A stretch of DNA of 64,000 bases from Geodermatophilaceae bacterium URHB0062 (GCA_000620185.1 JHVO01000012.1:164571-228570); one strand, 5' to 3'; shown: positions 26,216 through 34,938, numbered from the stretch's first letter. Notes: generated from the sequence alone by a model not told the origin. A program made the numbers and translations.

Positions 26216-27078
26216 GCGGTCAGAACCGCCTGGACCCGCTCGAGGGCGGTGCCGATCTGGGCATCGATGCGCCGGACACCGGACTCGGCGACGGCACCCG
26301 CCCGCTCGACCGAGTCGTCGCCGACCACCCGGACCGTGTCGGGCAGCTCGGCCAGTGACTCGGCCGGCACCTCGGCCAGGTCGTCGGGGTGCACGCGGAC
26401 CAGAGCCGGCGCGTCGGCGGGGCAGAGGGACAGCGCGCGCCGCACGGCGTCGAGCACGGGGGAGTCGGCCAGTGCCAGCTCGCGGCCCAGGAGGTCCTCG
26501 ACGAGGGTGAGCGTCGCGCCGATGATCGTCTCCCGGACGTCGTCGGCGACCGGCAACGCGGCCTCGTCGAGTCGCGTCGCGGCGGCGCCGAGCGCCGCGG
26601 TGGCCGAGGCCAGCCGCCGCTCCCACCGGGCCTGGACGTCGGCCAGCCGCTGCGCAGCGGCCCGCTCGACCTCGGCGACGGCGGCCTCGGCCGCCCGCAG
26701 GCCCTCGGCGTGACCGGCCGCGAAGCCCTCGGCCTGCGCCTGCGAGCGCAGGCGGGCCAGCTCGTCGGCGTAGACGTCGCCCAGCCGGAAGGACTGCCGA
26801 TTCCCGGGAACCGGCATGTCCGCCGCCCGCCGGATGGTCATCCGCCGGTCGGGGACCTCCTGCGGCGGCGCGGCGTCCGCGGGAGCCGGACTGGCGGCCG
26901 CGGCCGAGGCGAGGGCCGTCGCCAGCTGCGAGGTGGGCGCCGGCTGGGGCACCGGCTCCGACGTGGGGCTCGGCTGGGGGGTGCCGGCGGCTCGAGGGGC
27001 GGGGACGACGTCCCGGTACGGGGTGGCCTGCCGCGCGGCACCGCCGCGGAGCAGGACCCCCTCACGAGACGAACTCAT
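26212..27078 (-). CDS. fliH: Flagellar assembly protein FliH
   Basis: A 288-residue protein. The N-terminal 100 residues are Pro/Ala-rich; the next part (QAEGFAAGHAEGLRAAEAAVAE, about residues 130-150) is a helix of the FliH type; the C-terminal domain (PALVRVHPDDL and VERAGAVAES) matches the FliH/YscL family. It acts as the stator of the FliI ATPase. The ATG at 27078 (MSSSREG) is preferred; an ATG at 27090 adds four residues. Either start overlaps fliG. Confidence 0.88.
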   Translation of the reverse strand: MSSSREGVLLRGGAARQATPYRDVVPAPRAAGTPQPSPTSEPVPQPAPTSQLATALASAAAASPAPADAAPPQEVPDRRMTIRRAADMPVPGNRQSFRLGDVYADELARLRSQAQAEGFAAGHAEGLRAAEAAVAEVERAAAQRLADVQARWERRLASATAALGAAATRLDEAALPVADDVRETIIGATLTLVEDLLGRELALADSPVLDAVRRALSLCPADAPALVRVHPDDLAEVPAESLAELPDTVRVVGDDSVERAGAVAESGVRRIDAQIGTALERVQAVLTA

Positions 27079-28141
27079 CGTCCTGTCCACGGCTCAGCGT
27101 GAGGACGCCCTGCTCCTCCAGCGTGCGGATGATGCCGACGACCTTGGCCTGCGCCTCCTCGACGGTCCGGGTGCGGACCGGGCCGAGCATCTCGATCTCC
27201 TCGGCGAGGTTCTCCGCGGCACGCTCGGAGAGGTTCCGGGTGACCTTGTCGCGGACGTCGGGGCGCACGCCCTTGAGCGCCGTGGCGAGGTCGTTGGCCT
27301 CGACCTCGCGCAGCACCAGCTGCAGGGAGCGGTCGTCGATGGTGACGATGTCCTCGAAGACGAACATCTGCGAGCGGACCTGCTCGGCGAGCTCGGGGTC
27401 GCTGGTGTCCAGCCACTCGAGGATCGAGCGCTCGGTCGGCCGCGGGGAGCGGTTGATGATCTCGACCAGGGTCTCCACACCGCCGACGGTGGTCATGTCC
27501 TGGTTGGCCAGGAGCGAGCCCATGCGGCGGCCGAGCTCCTCCTCCACGAGACGGACCATCTCCGGTGAGGTGCGGTCCATCGTGGCGATCCGGTGCGCGA
27601 CCTCGGCCTGCTGCTCGGGCGCGAACCCGGAGAGCACCTCGGCCGAGTGCGCGGCGGTCATGTGGGCGAGGACCAGCGCGATGATCTGCGGGTGCTCGTC
27701 CTTGAGGAACGTGACGAGCTGCCGGACGTCGGCGTTGCGCAGCGAGGCGAACGGGACCTCGGTGTAGACGACGTTGAGCCGGGAGAGGATGCCCTCGGCC
27801 TTGTCCTCGCCGAGGCCGGCCGCGAGGATCTCGCGGGCGAAGTCGACGCCGCCGCGGCCGATGAAGTGCTGCGCCGTCATCAGGCTGTGGAACTCGTTCA
27901 TGACGCCGTCGACGTCCTCGGACTCGACGGAGCCCAGGCGCATCAGTTCCCGGGTCAGCGCCTCGACCTCGCGCGGGCGGAGCTGGGCCAGGATGGCGCC
28001 GGCCTCCTCCTTGCTCATCTGGGCGAGGAAGACGGCGGCCTTGCGCACCCCCGGCAGCTCCGGGCGCGGCGGGGCCGGCGGCACCGCGGGCAGGTTGCCG
28101 CCCCCGAGGCCCACGAGCTGCTCGACGCTGGCGATGCTCAT
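27062..28141 (-). CDS. fliG: Flagellar switch protein FliG
   Basis: 359 residues. It has an N-terminal FliF-binding domain (KAAVFLAQMSKEEAGAIL), a middle domain with the EHPQIIALVLAHM motif that binds FliM, and a C-terminal domain whose charged ridge (FEDIVTIDDRSLQLVLREV, DKVTRNLSERAAENLAEEIE, both in the usual place) meets MotA. Length is a little above the usual 335 because of a short Pro-rich N-terminal piece. It follows fliF after 73 bases, with no hairpin or promoter seen in the gap. Confidence 0.97.
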   Translation of the reverse strand: MSIASVEQLVGLGGGNLPAVPPAPPRPELPGVRKAAVFLAQMSKEEAGAILAQLRPREVEALTRELMRLGSVESEDVDGVMNEFHSLMTAQHFIGRGGVDFAREILAAGLGEDKAEGILSRLNVVYTEVPFASLRNADVRQLVTFLKDEHPQIIALVLAHMTAAHSAEVLSGFAPEQQAEVAHRIATMDRTSPEMVRLVEEELGRRMGSLLANQDMTTVGGVETLVEIINRSPRPTERSILEWLDTSDPELAEQVRSQMFVFEDIVTIDDRSLQLVLREVEANDLATALKGVRPDVRDKVTRNLSERAAENLAEEIEMLGPVRTRTVEEAQAKVVGIIRTLEEQGVLTLSRGQDDEFVS

Positions 28142-28214
28142 GCCCCCTCCTCCCTGGTCGTCACCGGGCGCGTGCGCGCGCCCTCGGTTCCGGTCTCGGC
28201 TGTCCGAGGACCGG

Positions 28215-29807
28215 TCATGACTTGTTCTCGCTCAGCCAGCCGCGCAGCATCGCGGCGACCTCGTCGGGGCGCTCGCTGACCATCGTGGAGATCTCGGTGC
28301 GGACCTTCTGCCGCTCCGCGGCCTCGAGCTCCTGCTGCCGGGTGTCGATGACCGCTTCCTCGCGGACGCTCTGGACCCGCAGGCGCTCGAGTTCGGCCAG
28401 CATGTCGTCGCTGAGCTCGAGCGGCTCGTACTCCTCCTCGACCTCGCCGCGGCGCCGCGAGCGGAGCCACACGATGAGCAGGACCAGCGCGATGCCGGCG
28501 GCGATGCCGCCGGTGCGGATCATCGACCACATCTGCGCGCTGGACTCCGCCTGGCGCGCGGCCTCCATCTCGGCCGCGGCCTGGTCGGCGGCGGTCGTGT
28601 CGAACGGCATGGCGGCGACCGTGATGGCGTCGCCCCGCGCGCTGTCGAGGCCGACGGAGTTGCCGACGAGGTCGGTGACCTGCTGCTGGTTGAGGTTGCC
28701 CGCGACGGCGCTGTCCATCACGACCGACACGGTCAGGCGCTTGAGGTTGCCGGGGGCGGCCTCGACGGTCTCGGTCTTCTTGTTGACGGCGTTGTTCTCG
28801 GTGTTCGACGACTTGTCGTACGTGGAGTTGCCGCCGCCGGCGTTGCTCAGCGCGTCGGCGGTGTTCTCGGGTCCGAGGACGCCGCCGACCGGGGTGCCGT
28901 TGCCGTTGTACTTCTCGGTCGTGGTGCTCGACGACAACGGCGGCGTGCCGGTCTTGTAGTCGTAGGTCTCCGAGGTCGACTGGCGCTGGTCGAGGTCGAC
29001 GTCGGCGCGGACCGACACCACGGCGTGGCCCGGACCGGCGACGCGGTCGAGGATCGCCTGGGCGTTGTCCTTCAGGCGGGTCTCGTAGTCTTTCTCCACC
29101 TGGGAGCGGGCGTCGCCGGCCGCCGCGGTGACGCCGGAGCCGGCGGCGGAGAGCACCTGGCCGGTGGAGTCGGTGACCGTCACCTGCTCGGGGTCCATGC
29201 CCTGGATGCTCGAGGAGACGAGGTTGGTGACCGCCTGGATCTGCTCGCCGGACAGCGCGGTGCCCGGGGCGAGGCTGAGCAGGACCGACGCGGTCGGCTT
29301 CTTCTGGTCGGTCACGAAGACCTCGTCCTTGGGCAGCGCGACGTGCACGACCGCCTGGTTGACGCCGTCCAGGGCCTCGAGGGTCTTGGACAGCTCGCCC
29401 TCCAGGGCGCGCTGGTAGGTCACCTGCTGCTGGAACTCGCTCGTGGTGATGCCCTGCTCGTCCAGCAGCGCGTAGCCGGTGTCCTGCCCGGCGGGCAGCC
29501 CCTTGCCGCTCATCGCCAGGCGCAGGTCGTACACCTTGTCCTTGGCCACCATGATCGTGCCGCCGCCGTCGGCGAGCGTGTAGGCGACGCCCTCGGCGTT
29601 CAGCTCGTCGACGATCGCCGAGGCGTCGGTGGAGGCGAGGTTGGAGAACAGCGGGGCCTGGGTCGGCGTGGTGATCCAGCTGTAGAAGTAGAACCCGCCC
29701 AGGAGCAGCCCGGCGAGCAGGAGGCCGATCACGACCTTCTGCCCCAGGCTGATCGTGGCGAACGTGGAGCGGGCACGCTCCAGCGTCCCGGCGAGTGCCG
29801 ACTTCAT
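28215..29807 (-). CDS. fliF: Flagellar MS-ring protein FliF
   Basis: 530 residues. It starts with a membrane helix (residues about 24-46), then the ring-building motifs (PLFSNLASTDASAIVDELNAEG, here split by the short loop after FSNL), a secretin-like region with GTALSGEQIQAVTNLVSSSI, a second membrane helix (about 430-450) and a cytoplasmic tail that binds FliG (EEVAAMLRGWLSENK type: DEVAAMLRGWLSE). FliF forms the MS ring, the first structure built. The start overlaps the fliE stop by one base. Confidence 0.97.
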   Translation of the reverse strand: MKSALAGTLERARSTFATISLGQKVVIGLLLAGLLLGGFYFYSWITTPTQAPLFSNLASTDASAIVDELNAEGVAYTLADGGGTIMVAKDKVYDLRLAMSGKGLPAGQDTGYALLDEQGITTSEFQQQVTYQRALEGELSKTLEALDGVNQAVVHVALPKDEVFVTDQKKPTASVLLSLAPGTALSGEQIQAVTNLVSSSIQGMDPEQVTVTDSTGQVLSAAGSGVTAAAGDARSQVEKDYETRLKDNAQAILDRVAGPGHAVVSVRADVDLDQRQSTSETYDYKTGTPPLSSSTTTEKYNGNGTPVGGVLGPENTADALSNAGGGNSTYDKSSNTENNAVNKKTETVEAAPGNLKRLTVSVVMDSAVAGNLNQQQVTDLVGNSVGLDSARGDAITVAAMPFDTTAADQAAAEMEAARQAESSAQMWSMIRTGGIAAGIALVLLIVWLRSRRRGEVEEEYEPLELSDDMLAELERLRVQSVREEAVIDTRQQELEAAERQKVRTEISTMVSERPDEVAAMLRGWLSENKS

Positions 29808-30133
29808 CAGACGGGCATCCTCATGATCTCGTTGAAGGCGTCAACGGCCTTGTTCTTGATGGTCACGACCATCTCCGTCGCCAGCGACGCCTCGTTGCTG
29901 GCGATCATGTAGTCGTGCACGTCCTTCAGGTCGCCGGTGGCGGCCTGCGCGGCCAGGGAGTCGGCGTTGGACTGCGTCGCCGCGAGGCCGTCCACCGTGG
30001 AGGCGAGGATCGAGGCGAAGTCGCTCCCGCTGGTGCTCGAGGCGGCCTGGGACGCCGGGACGATGGACGTGCTGTCGATGCCGGCGACTCCGCCGACCCC
30101 GACCGGCACGATGCCGCCGAGGGGAAACGTCAT
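29807..30133 (-). CDS. fliE: Flagellar hook-basal body protein FliE
   Basis: A 108-residue protein with the FliE C-terminus (DVHDYMIASNEASLATEMVVTIKNK, with the conserved KAVDAFNEIMRM end). It connects the MS ring to the rod. It lies two bases after flgC and overlaps fliF by one base. Confidence 0.95.
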   Translation of the reverse strand: MTFPLGGIVPVGVGGVAGIDSTSIVPASQAASSTSGSDFASILASTVDGLAATQSNADSLAAQAATGDLKDVHDYMIASNEASLATEMVVTIKNKAVDAFNEIMRMPV

Positions 30134-30135
30134 GA

Positions 30136-30540
30136 TCAGCGCCGCCCGAGCTGCAGCGCAGCCTGGTAGGTGCTGGTCGCCCGCTCCACCACGGCGAGGT
30201 TCGCCTGGTAGCCGCGCTGTGCCATGAGCAGCTGGGTCATCTGCTCACCGAGGTCGATGTCGGGGTACTTCACGTACCCGTCCTTGTCGGCCAGGGGATT
30301 GTCGGGCTCGAAGACCAGCCGGCCCTCGGCGCTGCCGAACTCGGTGCCGGCCACCCGGACGCCGCCCGAGCCGGAGCCGTAGTCGACGGCCTGCGCGTTG
30401 ATGAACCGTTCCTGGAACGCGGCCTCGTTGGTGCGCGAGGTCGTGTTGATGTTCGAGATGTTGTCCGAGACCGCGTCGAGCCACTTGCGGTGCGCGAGCA
30501 GGCCCGAGGCCGAGATCCCGAGAGTGTCGAAGACGCCCAT
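30136..30540 (-). CDS. flgC: Flagellar rod protein FlgC
   Basis: A 134-residue rod protein. The N-terminal motif is LGISASGLLAHRKWLDAVSDNISNINT, with DNISNINT close to the family's NIAN-NT, and the C-terminus has QMTQLLMAQRGYQANLAVV. The ATG at 30540 shares its base with the flgB stop. FlgC forms the proximal rod with FlgB and FliE. Confidence 0.95.
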   Translation of the reverse strand: MGVFDTLGISASGLLAHRKWLDAVSDNISNINTTSRTNEAAFQERFINAQAVDYGSGSGGVRVAGTEFGSAEGRLVFEPDNPLADKDGYVKYPDIDLGEQMTQLLMAQRGYQANLAVVERATSTYQAALQLGRR

Positions 30541-30893
30541 CACGAGGTCCGCAGCGACGTGCGCAGGAGGCTGTACTTGCCGTCGAGCGCGTTGAGGGCG
30601 AGCTGGTAGCGCAGGCCGGTCTCCGTGGCGATGACCGTTTCGCTGTCCAGGTTGACGTTGTTGCCGTTGGTGTTCGTCGGCTCCAGCGACCGCACCACGG
30701 TGCCCCCGGAGACGGTGGGGGTGTCGCCGTTGCGCAGGGCGCCGGACAGGGCCGACTCGAAGTCCGTGCGGCCGGCCAGGAAGCCGGGCGTGTTGACGTT
30801 CGCGATGTTGTCGGCGGTCACGCGCTGGCGTTGGGCCAGCCCGGACAGGGCGGCGTGCAGCGCCGTCGAGGTTGCGTCCGTGATCAGCGTCAT
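30540..30893 (-). CDS. flgB: Flagellar rod protein FlgB
   Basis: A 117-residue rod protein with ALSGLAQRQRVTADNIANVNTPGF near the N-terminus and ALNALDGKYSLLRTSLR at the end, both standard for FlgB. The ATG at 30893 has no clear Shine-Dalgarno sequence upstream; a GTG three codons earlier is possible. It is the first gene of the long basal-body unit, about 110 bases after the sigma-28-like promoter. Confidence 0.92.
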   Translation of the reverse strand: MTLITDATSTALHAALSGLAQRQRVTADNIANVNTPGFLAGRTDFESALSGALRNGDTPTVSGGTVVRSLEPTNTNGNNVNLDSETVIATETGLRYQLALNALDGKYSLLRTSLRTS

Positions 30894-31010
30894 GGAACGA
30901 ACCCACGGGTGCAGCAGGACACGATCGACCTCCGGGTACGCGGGAGGCACTCGCGAGCGAGTGCGGGGTCCGCCGATCCGTGGCGAAGTGGTGCTGTCCG
31001 TGCCCTTGAC

Positions 31011-31038
31011 TCATCGGCACACCCCCGTCCGCGCCTGA
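31011..31038 (-). promoter_or_regulatory. Sigma-28-like promoter for the flgB unit
   Basis: Minus strand: TCAG (31035-31038), 16 bases, GCCGATGA (31011-31018), the same boxes and spacing as at fliM. It would drive flgB through flgE, about 11 kb. Confidence 0.65.
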
Positions 31039-31214
31039 CCGGATGTCCACCACACGAGGGACGCCCGGGTCGTACGGGGAGGCGGTGACGACTGTGACGA
31101 GTGGGGAGCCGGCCGTGTCCCGCGCCGACCGGGGCGCCTGAGTTGGCAGCATCCGTGCAGGTTCGGGTGCCAGGGCGGCCGGCGACCCCCAGAACGCACA
31201 AAGGCCCGATGCGA

Positions 31215-31250
31215 GAGCCCCGCCGTCGGCGGGGGCCGGCGGCGGGGCTC
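31215..31250. terminator. Hairpin terminator after the fliT-like gene
   Basis: An 11-base perfect stem, GAGCCCCGCCG at 31215-31225 with 31240-31250, lies about 48 bases after the fliT-like stop. It separates the fliD unit from the flgB unit. Confidence 0.75.
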
Positions 31251-31297
31251 GGGGGAGTGCGCGGAACGCGGGCCTCAGCGGGCCCGGGAAACCGGAT

Positions 31298-31660
31298 TCA
31301 GAGGGCCTGGTCGATGTAGGAGGCGACCGGTCGCGCCGGCCCGTAGGACATGCGCGCGGCCAGGTCGCGCTGCCGCTGCGACTGGGTGATCCGCTCGACC
31401 AGGGCCTCGGCCACGGCGAGCTGGTGCTGCAGCAGGCGGGCGGCGCGCTCGCGGAGGTCGTAGGGCAGCGGCCCCAGCACGGACGGCGGGATCCAGTCGT
31501 CGGAACGCCGTCCCCAGGCGGCGATCTCCTCCGCCCGGCCGCGCGCCATCGTCTCCTCGGCCGCGAGGACCTCGCCCTCGAGGTGGTCGAGGACCACGGT
31601 CCAGTTCACCGGGGGAGGGGCCTGCCCCTCACCACGCCGGTCGGACGGCGGGCTGGTCAC
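31298..31660 (-). CDS. FliT-like flagellar chaperone (tentative)
   Basis: A 120-residue, mostly helical protein directly behind fliS. The GTG at 31660 overlaps the fliS stop (GTGA). Length, helical content and the fliD-fliS-fliT order fit FliT, the chaperone of the filament cap. I see no strong family motif; the aromatic/charged core is WTVVLDHLEGEVLAAEETM. The C-terminal 15 residues (GPARPVASYIDQAL) are not helical. The name rests mainly on position. Confidence 0.65.
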   Translation of the reverse strand: MTSPPSDRRGEGQAPPPVNWTVVLDHLEGEVLAAEETMARGRAEEIAAWGRRSDDWIPPSVLGPLPYDLRERAARLLQHQLAVAEALVERITQSQRQRDLAARMSYGPARPVASYIDQAL

Positions 31661-32043
31661 GACGCACTGCCGGCCAGGGAGGCGGCGGCCTGCCGCCACG
31701 CGTCACGCAGCGGCTCGACCACCTGGCGGCAGGCGGAGATGCGGTTGGTGTCGAGCTTGACGTTGGCCTGCACCAGCTCGCTGATCAGCCAGTTGTAGAG
31801 GGCCGCGAGGCGCGGGCCGCCCTCCCACGCGTCGACCTGCAGGCTCGACAGCAGCTCCAGCACGATGGCCTGGGCGTGCTGCAGCTGCTCGCTGGCACCC
31901 TCCCGCTCGCCGGCAGCGACCGCCTTCTGCGCCCGCTCCAGGTCCAGGGCCAGCCGGTCGTAGAGCATCACGAGGACCTGCTGCGGCGAGCTCGTCGCGA
32001 CGGCGTCGCCGAGGTAGCGGGCGCGGAGGGAAGCGGCACTCAT
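31657..32043 (-). CDS. fliS: Flagellin export chaperone FliS
   Basis: A 128-residue four-helix chaperone. The family signature ARYLGDAVATSSPQQVLVMLYDRL is at residues 8-31 and the C-terminal LISELVQANVKLD fits helix 4. FliS binds the C-terminus of flagellin and keeps it from polymerising before export. It follows fliD after about 50 bases. Confidence 0.95.
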   Translation of the reverse strand: MSAASLRARYLGDAVATSSPQQVLVMLYDRLALDLERAQKAVAAGEREGASEQLQHAQAIVLELLSSLQVDAWEGGPRLAALYNWLISELVQANVKLDTNRISACRQVVEPLRDAWRQAAASLAGSAS

Positions 32044-32095
32044 CGAGGAACTCCTGGAGCGTGGGGAAGGTGTGCGGGGCTGGGGAGGGCCGGGA

Positions 32096-33466
32096 TCAGC
32101 CGCTGGTGGGAAGCGAGCTGATCTGGCCGGCCAGCCAGTTGGACTGGTTCTTCAGCGAGCTGAGCGCCGTCTCCATCGCGGTGAACTGGCGGGTGAGCGT
32201 CTGCTTGCGCGTGGCGAGCCGCAGGTCCCAGGCGTCGATCCGCGTCTGGATGTCCTTGGCGACGGAGTCCTTGCCGTTGGCCAGGGCCACGATCGTTCCG
32301 GTGGTGCTGTCCGACGCCGCCTTGGCGATGTCGAACAACCGGTCGGCGATACCGGGGACGGCGGCCGTGCTACCGGCGGCCGGGCTGCCGTCGACCATCC
32401 GCTGCACGAGGGCCGGATTGCTCTTCAGCGCGTCGACGAACGTGCTCTTGGTGAAGGTCACGCTCTTGCCGTCCTTGGCCAGCTCCAGGCCCAGCTTCGC
32501 GGGGGAGCCGTCCTTCCCGACGGCGCCGGCCACGCCGGTGAGCAGCCGGCTGACCAGCGAGGTCATGGCGTAGTCACCCTTGAGCGCCGCAGTGCTGCCC
32601 GGTGCGCTGGAGGTGTAGTCGCGGGTGGTCTGCAGCGCCGAGTTCACCGCGTCGACCAGCGCCTGCATCTTCGTGGCGATGGCGTCGGGGTCCTTGGCGA
32701 TGCCGACGGTCACCGGCGTCGCCGTGTCGGCCTTGTTCACCGTCATCGTGGCGCCGGGCATGACCGAGTCGAACGTGTTGGTCGACGAGTACACCGAGTA
32801 CGCCCCGGCGGCACCGGGGGTCCCGATCTTCAGCTCGGCGTCCGAGGCCTGGCTGGTGATCCCGAACGTGCCGGCGCCGCTCAGCTTGAACTCGGTGGCC
32901 GCACCGGTGGTCTTGGAGCTGATCTGCAGCGCGTACAGCGGGCTGGTGCCGGCGCGGACCTGGACGACGGATGCGGTGAGGCCGAGCGTGGTGTCGGCGT
33001 TGATGGCGGCCGCGGCGTCGGCGAGCGTGCCGGTTCCGCCGATCGGGATGCTGCCCTTGCTCACGTCGTTCTTGTCGGTGACCACGATCGAGGATGCGCC
33101 GTAGGCCGCGGTGGTGCTGGTCCAGGTGGCGTTCTGGTTCACGAGACCGTGGGCCGACGCCAGGCTCTGCACGGTGAATGTCAGGGAGCCGGTGGGCGGA
33201 TTGGTGCCCGTCGCGGTGGCCGTGACGCTCGTCGAGTTGCTGGTCGCCTTGGCGCTGCCCCAGATCTCGACCTTCTGCAGCGCCTCGGCGGCGGTGCGGA
33301 CGGCGGCGAACGTGGTGTTGACCGTGCGGTAGGCGGAGGCGGCGGTCTTCGTCGTCGAGAGCCGCGTCTTCAGCGCGGTCTGCGGGGCCGCCTCCGTCTG
33401 CATCAGCCCGGAGATGATCGAGGTGGTGTCCATCCCGGAGACCAGGCCGTCGACGCTCATGCTCAT
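32096..33466 (-). CDS. fliD: Filament cap protein FliD
   Basis: 456 residues. The N-terminal signature VDGLVSGMDTTSIISGLMQ and the C-terminal SLKNQSNWLAGQI-SLP type end frame two cap domains (a TFTVQSLASAHGLVNQ motif near residue 95). FliD forms the cap under which flagellin folds. The ATG at 33466 is well placed behind AGGAGG; a second ATG lies two codons in. Confidence 0.94.
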   Translation of the reverse strand: MSMSVDGLVSGMDTTSIISGLMQTEAAPQTALKTRLSTTKTAASAYRTVNTTFAAVRTAAEALQKVEIWGSAKATSNSTSVTATATGTNPPTGSLTFTVQSLASAHGLVNQNATWTSTTAAYGASSIVVTDKNDVSKGSIPIGGTGTLADAAAAINADTTLGLTASVVQVRAGTSPLYALQISSKTTGAATEFKLSGAGTFGITSQASDAELKIGTPGAAGAYSVYSSTNTFDSVMPGATMTVNKADTATPVTVGIAKDPDAIATKMQALVDAVNSALQTTRDYTSSAPGSTAALKGDYAMTSLVSRLLTGVAGAVGKDGSPAKLGLELAKDGKSVTFTKSTFVDALKSNPALVQRMVDGSPAAGSTAAVPGIADRLFDIAKAASDSTTGTIVALANGKDSVAKDIQTRIDAWDLRLATRKQTLTRQFTAMETALSSLKNQSNWLAGQISSLPTSG

Positions 33467-33485
33467 GGTCGGTTGCCTCCTGGGC

Positions 33486-33513
33486 GGATCGGGAGCGGTC
33501 AGGGTGTGAGTGA
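33486..33513 (-). promoter_or_regulatory. Possible weak sigma-28-like promoter for fliD
   Basis: Minus strand: TCAC (33510-33513), 16 bases, CCCGATCC (33486-33493). The spacing fits the set but both boxes are imperfect, and the -35 overlaps the terminator stem. It would allow fliD-fliS-fliT to be made at lower level than fliC. Confidence 0.35.
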
Positions 33514-33602
33514 GGGGGGAGGCCGGAGGGCCTCCCCCCTCACCCGGGGTACCGCTGAGGTGCTGCCTCAGCCGTTCCGTGACATCAGGCCGCTAGGCGG
33601 CC
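33510..33602. terminator. Three tandem hairpins after fliC
   Basis: In order after the fliC stop: GGCCGC/GCGGCC (33588-33602), GCTGAGG/CCTCAGC (33554-33572), and a perfect 15-base stem of GTGAGGGGGGAGGCC (33510-33524) with 33529-33543. The arrangement suits firm termination behind a very strongly expressed gene. Confidence 0.8.
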
Positions 33603-33607
33603 CGGGG

Positions 33608-34759
33608 TCAGCGGAGCAGCGACAGGACACCCTGCGAGGCCTGGTTGGCCTGCGCGAGCATCGCGGTGCCGGCCTGCGACAGGATCTGGTTCCGGGTGTA
33701 CTGGACCATCTCCTGCGCCATGTCGGCGTCGCGGATGCGGCTCTCGGACGCGGTCAGGTTCTCCACCGCGACGTTGAGGTTGTTGATGGTGTGGTCGAAC
33801 CGGTTCTGGATGGCACCCAGGTCGGCGCGGGTCGACGACACCGTCTTGATGGCGAGGTCGATCGCGTCGATGCCCGCCGACGCGCCCGAAGCCGCGGTGG
33901 CGTTGAAGGTGGCCGTACCGGTCACACCGGCGCCGGCGATGTCGAGGTCAGCGGTGACGGCACCCGTGGGGCCGCTCGCGGTGATCTCGCCGTAGTTGCC
34001 GACCTTGACGCTGAAGCCCGAGCTGCCGAGCTCCTTGTCGAAGGCCGTCTGCAGGATCGCCTGGTTCTTCGACGCCGCGTCAGCGGTGCCCGCGACGTCC
34101 CAGCCGGTCAGGTCGAGGGTCCGAGCACCGGAGGACTTGACGTCCACCGTGATGGTCGGGCCACCGGCCGTCGTGTCGGCGTAGTCCACGGCGTGCGGGT
34201 CGAAGGTCCACTGCGGGCCACCGGTGGTGACGTCCACGGTGTCGACACCCAGACCGGCGGCCGACATGGCGGTGCCGACGGCGACGTCGATGGACTCACC
34301 CGAGTTGGCGCCGACCTGGAACTTGGCCGCGAAGTTGCCGTCCAGCAGCTTGCTGCCGTTGAACTTCGTGGTGTCCGAGATCCGGGTCAGCTCCGACTTG
34401 AGCTGCGTCATCTCCTTCTGGATGTTGCTCTTGGCGTCGGGGTTCAGGCCACCGTCGTTCGCGGCCTGGACCGACAGGTCGCGCATGCGCTGAAGGATCG
34501 AGGTGGTCTCGGTGAGAGCACCTTCAGCGGTCTGCACGACGGAGATGCCGTCCTGGGTGTTGCGGACGGCGACCTTGAGGCCACCGATCTGAGAGCGCAG
34601 GCCCTCGGAGATGGCCAGACCGGCGGCGTCGTCGGCCGCGCGGTTGATGCGGAACCCGGAGGAGAGCTTCTCCAGGCTCTTGCTCATCTGGCCGTCGGTG
34701 ACGGACAGGTTGCGGTAAGCGTTGAGCGCCGCGATGTTGTTGTTGACGCGCAGACCCAT
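33608..34759 (-). CDS. fliC: Flagellin, main filament protein
   Basis: 383 residues with complete D0/D1 ends: N-terminal RVNNNIAALNAYRNL and KLSSGFRINRAADDAAGLAISE, C-terminal ENLTASESRIRDADMAQEM and QILSQAGTAMLAQANQ. The middle 170-290 is a short variable domain. It has the strongest sigma-28-like promoter, a good Shine-Dalgarno (AAGGAGGA), a possible CsrA hairpin and triple terminators, all as expected for the main filament gene. No Cys. Confidence 0.96.
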   Translation of the reverse strand: MGLRVNNNIAALNAYRNLSVTDGQMSKSLEKLSSGFRINRAADDAAGLAISEGLRSQIGGLKVAVRNTQDGISVVQTAEGALTETTSILQRMRDLSVQAANDGGLNPDAKSNIQKEMTQLKSELTRISDTTKFNGSKLLDGNFAAKFQVGANSGESIDVAVGTAMSAAGLGVDTVDVTTGGPQWTFDPHAVDYADTTAGGPTITVDVKSSGARTLDLTGWDVAGTADAASKNQAILQTAFDKELGSSGFSVKVGNYGEITASGPTGAVTADLDIAGAGVTGTATFNATAASGASAGIDAIDLAIKTVSSTRADLGAIQNRFDHTINNLNVAVENLTASESRIRDADMAQEMVQYTRNQILSQAGTAMLAQANQASQGVLSLLR

Positions 34760-34793
34760 TGTGTTCCTCCTTGGACGGGGTCTTACAGGGAAT

Positions 34794-34815
34794 CCCGCTG
34801 CATCCGTGCTGCGGG
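34794..34815 (-). promoter_or_regulatory. Possible CsrA-binding hairpin in the fliC leader
   Basis: In the mRNA, CCCGC-A-GC pairs with GC-A-GCGGG around a six-base loop ACGGAU (loop at 34802-34807). CsrA prefers a GGA in a hairpin loop. A second GGA lies in the Shine-Dalgarno sequence AAGGAGGA (about 34763-34770), some 38 bases on. Two-site binding is how CsrA blocks flagellin translation in Bacillus. csrA and fliW are encoded 6 kb away. Confidence 0.5.
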
Positions 34816-34836
34816 CCGTGCGGTGTTGCCTTTCTG

Positions 34837-34864
34837 GTTACGGCGTGGGGCGGCTGTGACTTGA
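34837..34864 (-). promoter_or_regulatory. Sigma-28-like promoter for fliC
   Basis: Minus strand: GGCTCAAG (TCAA at 34861-34864), 16 bases, GCCGTAAC (34837-34844). The -35 octamer equals that of the flbD promoter. The leader would be about 70 bases long. Confidence 0.7.
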
Positions 34865-34867
34865 GCC

Positions 34868-34893
34868 GAACCGGCGGTCTTTTTGACCGGTTC
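34868..34893. terminator. Hairpin after the second flagellin gene
   Basis: GAACCGG (34868-34874) pairs with CCGGTTC (34887-34893) around a loop containing five T (plus strand). It lies 46 bases after the second flagellin stop and touches the fliC -35 box, separating the two flagellin genes. Confidence 0.55.
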
Positions 34894-34938
34894 ACCCGGA
34901 CGTGTCCGCCCGGCCCCTCGATCGGCCCGCTCGCCGCG

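Larger units (their letters stand above)
30894..31297. other. 404-base intergenic region between flgB and the fliT-like gene
   Basis: No gene is supported here. It holds the flgB leader (about 110 bases), the promoter at 31011-31038, an unassigned stretch at about 31040-31210, and the terminator of the fliD-fliS-fliT unit at 31215-31250. Open frames in it are short and lack start signals. Confidence 0.6.

Noticed and set aside
32072..34864. 930-codon plus-strand frame across fliS, fliD and fliC
   Set aside because: It is a shadow of three clear flagellar genes on the other strand and has no domain or start signal.
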